This document shows positions 22,701 through 31,370 of a stretch of 64,000 nucleotides of DNA, one piece after another. Position 1 is the first letter of the stretch, and the number at the start of each line of letters is the position of its first letter. Origin of the DNA: Craspedostauros australis (lineage: Eukaryota > Bacillariophyta > Bacillariophyceae > Mastogloiales > Achnanthaceae); the NCBI GenBank assembly GCA_026770025.1, contig JAMXDE010000018.1:124001-188000 (forward strand), in the 5' to 3' direction. A program made the translations under genes and the position numbers. The notes under the pieces were generated by a model. It ran no database searches. It was not told the DNA's origin and saw only the letters and a program-made list of their open reading frames with translations.

Positions 22701-25700
22701 GACGAATCGTTTGATGTATCCTGGTTGATCACTCTTGTTCTTGAGAAAGAAACTCCAGCAGTGATCCGTGCAGTCGTCCACGATCAGGGTCCAGTAGCGT
22801 TTATCTCCGAAGCTTATGTGTTTAGTGTAACTAATGTCAATGAAGAACCGTTCGCCACGGCGAGTTGCTCTTGGGATCGTCGCCTTTGAGATGTTCTTCA
22901 CTCTTGCGTTCGCGACCGCGCAGTCGCGACATACTGGCATCTCGCCGATGATTTTCCATCCGTACTGAGTGGCCGTCCGCTTCATGGTCTCGAGTGGCGC
23001 GTGGCCGAGCATTCGGTGCAGGTTCACCGCGCTGATCTCCTTGGATGGATTCTTGACGATGGCTGTGCAAGCCTTGTCGTCGTCTGTTGGCATGATGGGA
23101 TGCATCTGCACTCCCGTGATGAATCCGTTGGATGTAGGGAAGACTCGATCGAACACGATCTTCGTTCTGGATCCGTTGATGATGTCCATCAGAATGCCGT
23201 TGTTACCAAGCTGGTAACCGTTGTACAGAGCCTTGTTCGTGGAGAAAAGGTTCACCGCCATCTTGGGTGTGTACTTCACATCATCGAGTCGGATGATGTG
23301 GCCAGTGTTGTCTCGCTGTTTGATTTTCAAGCGAATGGATCCCATCTTGGGAGAGTCTAGCTTTGTGCTGTCTCCCACTTGGACGAAGGACTTGATGTGC
23401 CGCACGTTGAATAGAGCGGCGTCAGAGTTGACGATGTGACACGAAGCTCCGCTATCGGCGAGCCAGGTGTCCTTGTTGACCTTGTCCTTGTACTTGGTGC
23501 TCAGCTCGTGGAGTTGCTCCACAGCTGCCGCAGCTATCTCGTCGTTGAAGCTGCCGTCATCGTCGTCTTCGTGGACTCCATCTTCGTTGTATGGAGGATG
23601 ATGATCTCCGTCATCCATGTCATCGGGTAGTTGCGCGTAGTCTGATGGAATCGTGTTGCTTCGATGTGATCCTGTAACAGGATCGTATGGGTGGACGCGT
23701 GGACGCTCGCGTAAGAGTACGCGCATACATCCTCCAAGGATGTAATGAAGATCCGTCTCTGGGATCGTCTCTGTCTCGGCTACTTCCAGTATGCGATTGA
23801 TCACAACCGAATTGGCGAGAATCTCTTCAATCGATCTAAAGTTCTCGGATAGGATGGATTCCATCATGTTAACCCATATCGGTCTGAGTACTCCTCGTTC
23901 GACTCCTGGGAACAGGCTCACTCCTGCTTCCATCACTGCATCGAAGATGAGTTGCTTCTGGATCACCAATGCTGTCTCTGTTGCATATGGGACGGTGTCA
24001 TGACGATGGAGGTAGTTGGACCTGTTGGGATCTTCGATTGGTGGGAAGTCGATATTCCCTGGGTAGACGACACGCTCGTTTGGATTGAAGCTGTCGTCTG
24101 GATGATTGCTGTCCTCGGATTCGTCGCTGTCATCCTCGTCGAAGATGCCCGATCTGTTGTTCCCCGCCGCTGGAGGAGGCGGCGCCGCGGCGCGGCGCGT
24201 TTCGCCTTGATTGATGAAGGTTCCCGTTCTCTCGTATCTCCCAGCTTGAGGAGGAGGCAACTCGTCGCGGTTCGCCTCGTCGTCTTCATCTGCGCCGTCC
24301 TCGTCGGCGTCGTCGTCGTCATCGCTCATGGCCTCTTCGATGTCGCTATCGTTGGCCTCGTTGTCCATCTCAGCTTCGTTGCCGTATGAACCGATCAGGT
24401 CGTGCGCGTTGAAGCAGCATTCGTAGCTCACTTCGCGTCTTGGATCCACCTCGTGGATGATTGGCTCCTCACTGAGCCACTCTGGGACGATCTCATCGTC
24501 CTGCACTTCGTCGTCACTCCCGACGTACTCGAAGTTATCGAAGAAGGAGTCTTCGATGTAGTCGTCGGACACCAACATGCAGAGCGGCATGTCCTTTGCT
24601 GAGAGTACCATCTCGTGTCCGCTCTTGTCGTGTCCTTCCGTAGCCGCGTTGGCTTGCTCGTCGGCCTTCTTCTTCTCGTTGAACTTCTTCTTTTGGCACT
24701 CCGCCTCGCGGTGTCCGAAGATGCCGCAGTAGTTGCACTTGCCCTTGAAGCCGCTTCCCTTGTTGCGCTTTCCGTTCATCTTGTTGTTGTTGTTGTTGTT
24801 ATTTTTCTTGTTGTTCGATTTCTTGCGTTCTGGGCAATCGGCGGATCTATGGCCATACACGCCACAGTTGTGACAAGTACCCTTGAAGTTACTGGTGCTT
24901 GTGAAGCCGGTATCGTTGCTCTTCGTGTTGCTGTCTTGGAAGTCGTCGACGTATGCTTTGCCTCCTCTGTGCGTGGCGTATGCAGTACGGAGTACTCCTC
25001 TGATTGCGTTGATGGTAACCAGCTCTGGATTGAACGTGAGTTGGTGTTGGAAGTTCACGATGTGAGTTTTGTATTCGTTGCTCACCGTGCTGAGGATTTG
25101 CATGATCATTTCCTCGTCCGAGATCTTATACTTGACATCGTGGAGACGCGATCGTAGACTCTCGAGTTGCGTGATGTAGGTGTCGGGGTCCGTGTCTCTC
25201 TTCATCTTTTCGTTGTTGAATTGGCGCTTGAGTTTCATCTTCGTCACCGCATCGGATGGTCGGAACTTCTCTGCGAGAACGTTCCACGCTCCGTGTGCGT
25301 CTCCTTCAGGGTAGTCGTCGGAGATGCATTGGTTGATGTACTGGATGGCCTGCTTGCCCTTTCCTTTCTCTGCATCCATCATGAGGATCAGATCACTGAA
25401 GCAGTCGCATCCCAGCTCGTAGATTTCCTCCATCGCTTCCTTGTCTTCATCGGCGGCTGCCGCGATCTCGCTTATTGTTGGCACCTTGGTCTTGCCCAAC
25501 ATCACGTCTCTCGTCTTCTGTGTACGAGCGTATGCCTTCGCTTGGGACTCCCATGCGCTGTAGTCTTCCTGTTCACCGCTGAACATAGGTGCCTTGATGC
25601 GTCGCTTGTTCACGTTGGCTGATGTCGCCATGTTGGTTCGTTGTTTCGTCGTTGGTGCGCTCGCGCCCTTGATTTCCGTCTGTTTCTGTGTTGTCACTTT

Positions 25701-26036
25701 TTCGAATTTCGCCTGTTGTTGCGCAGAGATTGTTTTCGTCACAAATTCTCCTCCTGGTGGTGTCTCACTTTTCCCACCCTGTTTGGCTGTGCGAATGCTC
25801 TTCGTCACACCAGTCTCCTCTTGCTTGATCGCCTCGAGAATCCTCTTTTCCTTACGATGTAGTCTTGCAGACCGTTCCTCTTCGGTCTCGTCGATCGCGC
25901 TTGCCTCTGCGCCTGATAGGACAGTAGCCACGGCTGCTTCCTTCTCTTCTCGTGGTGGAGTCTCACTCGCACCTTCTTCTCTCTTGATAGTCGGATTGGA
26001 CAGAGGGATGTCTTTCAATTCCTCTTCCTTGCTCAT
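19788..26036 (-). CDS. Copia Gag-Pol polyprotein, 2,082 aa
   Basis: A single open frame. The N-terminal gag part (about 1-500) includes a charged region, a UBN2-like capsid segment and two CCHC knuckles (CHNCGVYGHRSADC and CNYCGIFGHREAEC) separated by an Asn/Lys-rich run. An acidic stretch follows, then protease (WLADSGASCHIV), integrase (LIVDDCTDHCW, FRGDNSGEN, ASNTPQQNGRVERK), RT (IYVDDCFCC) and RNase H (LFCDSEYAGD, SSSEAEYVAL, QQSRHIDVRHH). Gag and pol are in one frame, so no recoding is needed. It reads as a whole element relic and its activity is unknown. Confidence 0.93.
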   Translation of the reverse strand: MSKEEELKDIPLSNPTIKREEGASETPPREEKEAAVATVLSGAEASAIDETEEERSARLHRKEKRILEAIKQEETGVTKSIRTAKQGGKSETPPGGEFVTKTISAQQQAKFEKVTTQKQTEIKGASAPTTKQRTNMATSANVNKRRIKAPMFSGEQEDYSAWESQAKAYARTQKTRDVMLGKTKVPTISEIAAAADEDKEAMEEIYELGCDCFSDLILMMDAEKGKGKQAIQYINQCISDDYPEGDAHGAWNVLAEKFRPSDAVTKMKLKRQFNNEKMKRDTDPDTYITQLESLRSRLHDVKYKISDEEMIMQILSTVSNEYKTHIVNFQHQLTFNPELVTINAIRGVLRTAYATHRGGKAYVDDFQDSNTKSNDTGFTSTSNFKGTCHNCGVYGHRSADCPERKKSNNKKNNNNNNNKMNGKRNKGSGFKGKCNYCGIFGHREAECQKKKFNEKKKADEQANAATEGHDKSGHEMVLSAKDMPLCMLVSDDYIEDSFFDNFEYVGSDDEVQDDEIVPEWLSEEPIIHEVDPRREVSYECCFNAHDLIGSYGNEAEMDNEANDSDIEEAMSDDDDDADEDGADEDDEANRDELPPPQAGRYERTGTFINQGETRRAAAPPPPAAGNNRSGIFDEDDSDESEDSNHPDDSFNPNERVVYPGNIDFPPIEDPNRSNYLHRHDTVPYATETALVIQKQLIFDAVMEAGVSLFPGVERGVLRPIWVNMMESILSENFRSIEEILANSVVINRILEVAETETIPETDLHYILGGCMRVLLRERPRVHPYDPVTGSHRSNTIPSDYAQLPDDMDDGDHHPPYNEDGVHEDDDDGSFNDEIAAAAVEQLHELSTKYKDKVNKDTWLADSGASCHIVNSDAALFNVRHIKSFVQVGDSTKLDSPKMGSIRLKIKQRDNTGHIIRLDDVKYTPKMAVNLFSTNKALYNGYQLGNNGILMDIINGSRTKIVFDRVFPTSNGFITGVQMHPIMPTDDDKACTAIVKNPSKEISAVNLHRMLGHAPLETMKRTATQYGWKIIGEMPVCRDCAVANARVKNISKATIPRATRRGERFFIDISYTKHISFGDKRYWTLIVDDCTDHCWSFFLKNKSDQPGYIKRFVQTIKSQTGDQQIIFRGDNSGENKSTEDILIDAGLNVKFEYTASNTPQQNGRVERKFAYLYTKIRSMLNGAQLDEEYRHGLWAAAASTATAIANITVAKNQKESPHRQFFGNDPPYADALRTFGEVGVVKTTYGGITAKLKNRGEEMVFIGYAHQHASGVYNMYRPSTKSLICSRDIKWLNQSYGQFRGWAPAPNISNETGTTDADGFTTIGRKGATPRTATRQTSEAKRVSFADSNRYYILSDSDDEDNEDDGVVTQVIRHNEEDRSESNHEDDEILPSGDEADDDTGVTPPNTPARSTHNTPSRSPPSKPSKHDIARKERIRRHEARGRKGEANPKSAAGKSIPRALRELADFNERGRKEEGYESDPSSNEASDELSDEMIDDSNNETTDDEEIEDEDEEIEITHHSTTGLYGMNAIITESPAIDIGLSMQDENKEPEKHIEPTTFNGAFNHPDPIHRKGYRAAIKKEFDSMDTRKVYSKIKRDAIPRGRRCCKCKWVFKLKRDGTHRARLVACGYSQVAGVDFQEHYSPVIHDVTYRVMMVIMLIKKMDCALVDVVTAFLHGDLDEEIYMNCPNGMDHQPDEALTLHKPIYGLVQSARQWFKMLVSTLKNINFEQSAADPCLFYRKTNEGSMIVAIYVDDCFCCRDSKALETFLKDIQGSKFKVTIERGLGDYLSCNIELNHDKTRATLRQPHLIRHLIEEFGTKVEKMQRYGTPGTPGQIIVRPSKDNGLQKVGPEEHAEYRRGVGMLLFLIKHSRPDIANPVRELSKVLIGPTKAAMKEMYQIIKYVIDTKDYGLKIHPARPDDDGWDMELFCDSEYAGDKNTRISVGGFILYLCKVPILWRSKAQKAVTLSSSEAEYVALSEAAKEIFFVVQLLESVGVPVKTPIKVRVDNIGAIFIAKNPSTSQQSRHIDVRHHYVRNMVINKTIEIIFVKSEQNTSDGFTKNIKADLQREHEKSYLDTSRTFE

Positions 26037-26108
26037 TCAGCCTGCTGCTCTTGAATGATGTTCGTCTTCCTCGCACGATCCGATTCGCGGGCTCGCCCTG
26101 ATCTATAT

Positions 26109-26120
26109 CGTTTATAAACG
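26109..26120. repeat. Perfect 12-bp palindrome next to the copia 5' LTR
   Basis: CGTTTATAAACG lies directly between the 5' LTR and the gag leader, where the primer-binding site of such elements is expected. No classical initiator-tRNA-Met complement is obvious there. Confidence 0.6.
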
Positions 26121-26925
26121 TGTTGGCAAGTTCCGCTCACGGTAACCTACGAACGTGGAAGATGGTGTTGGTTGATAGTCGTCTGTTTGCTATTTCATTA
26201 CGTTGGCACTCCAATACTCTCGGTGTCCGTTCGTTCTCTTGCCCGATGCTCTCGGCGCTTCAATCTGTTTCGTAGATTCGGTCTCCGACTATGAGTCGGT
26301 ACGCGAGATCCTCTCTCGCTCCTCTCTGTATTCTCTCTCTCTCTCTCTCTCTCTCAACATCGTGTACTCATGCTACACGATACTCCGTGTTCAATGCGTG
26401 CTCCGCATTCGACACTCTGTTCATTCAGTACTGGCTTCTACTCCATGAGTACTTACCATTTGAAGTTCACCTTCAGTATCCATGATGCTGATGCCCTTCG
26501 GTCATCGGATCTTTGCCTCCTGCTCTGACTTGGAGACAGCTGTTGACGTGGTGACATGTTGACATCCTGTCGACGTCAGTGGGTGTCCTTCTGCTCTCCA
26601 GATGTCACGTTCCATTGGTGATGCAGTAGTCTGTCAGATGATATCGTCATCTGAGGTTTAGTTGGGAAGTACCTCGAGATTCTCTTGGTACCATTGATGC
26701 ATGGACGGACGATCTTCTGATTCTCTCAGAAATCGTTATTTGCAAATTTCCTCCAGAAATCTTGCCCCTTTTCGTGTGTTCCATTTCCCCTGTAATTCTG
26801 ACGAATCACAGTATACTATCGAAACGAGTATAGTTATACCGTCCAAGTGTGTATGAGAGAATAGCGGGTGAACGATGCACATATACACGTACATCTTCAC
26901 GTATACTCACATGTACATCTCGACA
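26121..26925 (-). repeat. Copia 5' LTR
   Basis: Same sequence as the copy at 18959-19767 apart from scattered substitutions and a shorter (CT)n tract near 26335-26354. Confidence 0.9.
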
Positions 26926-28088
26926 CCACGGTTGCATGCATTTTCCTTTCGCCGCCTCTCCTGCAATGAGTTTGAATGATAAAATCCTTTTGGAATGGTT
27001 GGGGCCTTGTAACTCCCCTGCAATGACTTCCCACTGTATCTGGTCGCTGCTGCTGAACACCTTTCGCGCCTGAAGAATACCAATCGCCTATCGAGTGGCT
27101 TGCTCCCCGATACGTTGTCCTATCCTATGGACGTCAGCTTGGATTGGCGGTGGAATGACGCTCGCTCCCCTCAGATATGGCAGCTGTAAATGCACTCCTC
27201 TGACAGGGAAGCGCGCACCGCCCCTGCGAGTCGATCTGCTTCCACGTTGAGGTGGGCCCAGTCGTCTAGCTCTGCCCACGCCCTGCTGCTGTCTTGGTGC
27301 CCTTTTATGTGCCGCCCTTGCACCTCGATCGGGAGCTCATGACTTTGATTATGAACTGCTCTCTGCAGGTCTGCATCTGCGGACCCTGGGGATAAATTCC
27401 AAGCTCGGCCGAGATCCTTGAGAGCACCCACGGTATTGCACTCTGGCACAGCTTTGCCTTGGGTGACTTGGCATGCCTCGCATATCACCTCTAGCATGAC
27501 GAGGACCCCGTGAATGCCTGCCAGCTCCACTCGGTGCGATTTCATGACCTTGTTGGTGGCCAGTGTGCAGTGGGTTATCCACAGCCTGGCTGCTTTGTCA
27601 CCATGCTTGGCGTGTATGCCTGCGCCATCTGCGCCTCTACAAGCTGTGACCAAACCGTCACTGCACTCCATGAGCAATCCAGATCACATTGCTTCTGTGA
27701 ATGTGAGTATGTCTCCCATGATATCATGAACCTGGATTGCCCAAGATTTGGTCTGCGACACCTGGCCGATCAGATCGGGAAACTACAAGCTTAGCACCTC
27801 AGATTGTGCCAGTCCCAGCCCCGAGCTCGGGACGATGATACGCCCTCTGTATTCATACCCATTGACCACTTCTTGACCCGGTCCAACTGTTCTGTCAGCC
27901 ATTGCATAGAGCTGCCGCCCTAGATCTGTCACGGAGGGACCCAATTCAATGAATGCTGATATCACGGATTTCTGCGTGGGACGGGCCTGTGCGGTGGGCA
28001 TGGCGCTGTACAGTCTTCTGCCTATCCATGGATTTGGCCGGCCTTCTTGAGAGATTCTATCAACCGCACCACTCCAAGTAGATTGCAA
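26926..28088 (-). mobile_element. Second LINE fragment, cut by the copia 5' LTR
   Basis: Same orientation as the LINE at 15248-18958, but it holds the RNase H and neighbouring regions and no RT. A 101-residue frame at 27783-28088 precedes the RNase H and is probably LINE-derived. Sequence after the RNase H runs in other frames to the copia boundary. It therefore does not form one interrupted LINE with the left copy. Confidence 0.6.
27171..27677 (-). pseudogene. LINE RNase H domain (second fragment)
   Basis: MECSDGLVTACRG (first Asp), SHRVELAGIHGVLVML (Glu) and IKGHQDSSRAWAELDDWAHL followed by NVEADRLAG (final Asp region) outline a full RNase H fold. A stop separates it from the upstream fragment. 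It is more diverged from the RNase H at 16405-16836 than two copies of one family would be, so it may be a different LINE family. Confidence 0.7.
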
Positions 28089-29931
28089 AAGCTACAGCCA
28101 TGAAGTTTGAAATAGTGTATCCATTTGGAAGTGATCCAATTCTACGGATAGTGATGGCAGGTGGCACTGAGCGGTGTCATGACGAGTGGATCACCTGAGC
28201 GCATCTCGATACGCCTTCCTGATGCATTCACAGCATCAAGCTGCATATCCGTGCTCTATGGAGTGTGTTCGGAGTCATCAAAGCATTGGATTGGAATATG
28301 GTCGACATGCCATAGGCACATGTTCTCAGAACGCTGCACAACACGATGATCACCGTTCAGCATTGTGACATACCAGCATCTGTAGACAGCAATCCCTTCA
28401 TGACAGATCGAAGACTTCAAACTTCACAACCACACCCATTTGAGTATATCCAAAGCGATACGCTTCTTTGAATGCAAAAATACCAACATTGTATGTTGAC
28501 ATATGCTTAGAACGTTGTCTACCGTGATGCTTATTGTGTATTAGCGCACGCTAAATCTCTAACAATAGCGACACCCGTCGACCAATCAGAAATCTCCACT
28601 TTTCTTACCTTTTCCGTTCCGAACGGAAATTTTGGTCGAAAATCCGTTGTGTCAAATTTGTGTCGCATTTCGCGTCGCAGGAATCGTTTTCCCGTCAAAC
28701 ACAGTTCCAAAATGTCGCGGAAATTGATTTCTTGCCAAGATGAACCAATCTGCCCAATCAGGACAGACTTGGATCTTGGGTGTGACATGTGCGAATCTTA
28801 CCAAGACCTTCTCAAGTGAATACGATCAATCGTGTGATCGTACTACTAGCAACATCGTGAGAAGATGTAATTCACAACACGGGCTATTGCGGTGTTTTGT
28901 TCATTGACCTTTTGCACCTCATCTTCACGCAGTAACACGCACATTTGCCGTGTTGTCTCCGTGTTAATTTCACTTGCAATTTGCATGAGACCTGTCATGT
29001 CTCTCTCATGCTCACAGTTCTCAAGAATCCATCTTGTGAGCTCGCCCGCATTCATACTACCATACGAATAATACTCAATAACAACACTCATCCTCACCCC
29101 AACAACGATCTGATCACTCTACGTTTCGGTGCGGAATCCCATCCCTGATTTCGTTCTAACATTGTGCAGTATTGCGTGATATTAGCATCCATAGAATTGG
29201 ATCCCTCATTGACGGATCTAGGACTCCACACTCTATGTATGTACTCTTTGGAGTGTGATTGGAGTGATATGGATGGTTGGATTGCTCCAAACGGTCTGTG
29301 GAATGCATAGATATGAAGAAGAATGTACAGTGTGATGCGTGCCGTGCAGTATCATACGATTCACAGATTTGGTTACCAGCGTCTCTTCCAGATGGATCTA
29401 GATGTTTGCAAGCTGGTAGTATACCCATTGGAATGCCCTCAATACGCTGATCTTGTTATAATGTAGGATATTTATCCTTTCCAATGTAGGTTCTGTCGGA
29501 ATACGACCCACAACGCAAGGAATTGGAGCCAACAGATGGATGATGCACATATCTACGACTAAATCAGGCACTTATTCTCTTCATTAGATACTATATTTTA
29601 TGGATTAATTAAATGCATACTGTGAAGACTATGACAAACATGTATGATGTGGCTTGTACTTTTTCTGTGTAGTACAGGTGATCTACATTATGTACTAGCC
29701 TTGGAAGTTGATGCAAAGCCTTTGTGTCCATGGGATGTCACATAGACATTTGGACGTTTTGTGCTACTAAGTATTGTAAACACAGGCAGATTCATTCGCC
29801 ATTATCGTGGTTGCTGTTTGCCATGCGCACAGATGCGCAACGAATGGCTTCTGTGGAACAAAACCCAAGCAACACAACAAGATAGAACTTCGCCGTTGGA
29901 TCACATCCAAAACATCCAAAATGTCCCCCCT
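28089..29931. other. Gene-poor, AT-richer region
   Basis: No recognisable gene family. The best small frame is at 28846-29097. From 29460 to 29760 the sequence is AT-rich with no structure I can name. Confidence 0.5.
28846..29097 (-). CDS. Hypothetical small protein, 83 aa (uncertain)
   Basis: A frame with balanced composition and helical character (ELTRWILENCEHERDMTGLM, then ARVVNYIFSRCC). I recognise no family, and no splice partner or regulatory context supports it. It could be an exon or a relic. Confidence 0.22.
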   Translation of the reverse strand: MRMSVVIEYYSYGSMNAGELTRWILENCEHERDMTGLMQIASEINTETTRQMCVLLREDEVQKVNEQNTAIARVVNYIFSRCC

Positions 29932-31370
29932 CTGTCCCCCCTGTGTCCCCCCTGTGTACCCCCTGTGTACCCCCTGTGTACCCCCTGTGTCTCTCCTGTG
30001 TACCGCCTGTGTCTCTCCTGTGTACCCCCTGTGTCTCTCCTGTGTACCCCCTGTGTCTCTCCTGTGTCTCTCCTGTGTCTCTCCTGTGTCTCTCCTGTGT
30101 ACCCCCTGTGTCTCTCCTGTGTACCCCCTGTGTCTCTCCTGTGTACCGCCTGTGTCTCTCCTGTGTACCCCCTGTGTCTCTCCTGTGTACCCCCTGTGTC
30201 TCTCCTGTGTACCCCCTGTGTACCCCCTGTGTCTCTCCTGTGTACCCCCTGTGTCTCTCCTGTGTCTCTCCTGTGTACCCCCTGTGTCTCTCCTGTGTCT
30301 CTCCTGTGTACCCCCTGTGTCTCTCCTGTGTCTCTCCTGTGTCTCTCCTGTGTACCCCCTGTGTCTCTCCTGTGTCTCTCCTGTGTCTCTCCTGTGTCTC
30401 TCCTGTGTCTTTCCTGTGTACCCCCTGTGTCTTTCCTGTGTACCCCCTGTGTCTTTCCTGTGTACCCCCTGTGTCTTTCCTGTGTACCCCCTGTGTCTTT
30501 CCTGTGTACCCCCTGTGTCTTTCCTGTGTACCCCCTGTGTCTCTCCTGTGTACCCCCTGTGTCTCTCCTGTGTCTCTCCTGTGTACCCCCTGTGTCTCTC
30601 CTGTGTACCCCCTGTGTCTCTCCTGTGTACCCCCTGTGTCTCTCCTGTGTACCCCCTGTGTCTCTCCTGTGTACCCCCTGTGTCTCTCCTGTGTACCCCC
30701 TGTGTACCCCCTGTGTCTCTCCTGTGTACCCCCTGTGTCTCTCCTGTGTACCCCCTGTGTCTCTCCTGTGTACCCCCTGTGTCTCTCCTGTGTCTCTCCT
30801 GTGTCTCTCCTGTGTCTCTCCTGTGTACCCCCTGTGTCTCTCCTGTGTACCCCCTGTGTACCCCCTGTGTCTCTCCTGTGTACCCCCTGTGTACCCCCTG
30901 TGTCTCTCCTGTGTCTCTCCTGTGTACCCCCTGTGTCTCTCCTGTGTCTCTCCTGTGTCTCTCCTGTGTACCCCCTGTGTCTCTCCTGTGTACCCCCTGT
31001 GTCTCTCCTGTGTACCCCCTGTGTCTCTCCTGTGTCTTTCCTGTGTCTCTCCTGTGTCTTTCCTGTGTCTCTCCTGTGTCTTTCCTGTGTACCCCCTGTG
31101 TCTTTCCTGTGTACCCCCTGTGTCTCTCCTGTGTACCCCCTGTGTCTCTCCTGTGTCTCTCCTGTGTACCCCCTGTGTCTCTCCTGTGTACCCCCTGTGT
31201 CTCTCCTGTGTACCCCCTGTGTCTCTCCTGTGTACCCCCTGTGTCTCTCCTGTGTGCCCCCTGTGTACCCCCTGTGTCTCTCCTGTGTCTCTCCTGTGTC
31301 TCTCCTGTGTCTCTCCTGTGTACCCCCTGTGTACCCCCTGTGTCTCTCCTGTGTACCCCCTGTGTCCCCC
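29932..31370 (+). repeat. 11-bp minisatellite, about 130 copies
   Basis: Unit CTGTGTACCCC alternates with CTGTGTCTCTC. A third variant, CTGTGTCTTTC, is clustered near 30411-30540 and 31030-31110. The first units are all-C versions. The array contains almost no unit-length changes. As 11 is not a multiple of 3 and no frame creates a stop, all six frames stay open for about 500 codons; these are not genes. The minus strand has repeated G4-G5 runs spaced by TACACA, so it could form G-quadruplexes. Confidence 0.97.

Larger units (their letters stand above)
18959..26925 (-). mobile_element. Ty1/copia LTR retrotransposon, looks whole, 8.0 kb
   Basis: Two direct LTRs (809 and 805 bp) of the form TG...CA flank one long gag-pol frame. 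The protease-integrase-RT-RNase H order is that of Ty1/copia, and diatom copia families of this kind are well known. A purine tract (AGGAAGGG) sits just inside the 3' LTR. The LTRs differ at roughly 15 positions by eye (about 98% identical), so it is young but not brand new. I see no matching target duplication: the flanks read gggtc on the left and ccacg on the right. Both flanks are LINE sequence. Confidence 0.93.

Noticed and set aside
29932-31370. Possible CRISPR array
   Set aside because: Units are contiguous with no unique spacers; it is a minisatellite.
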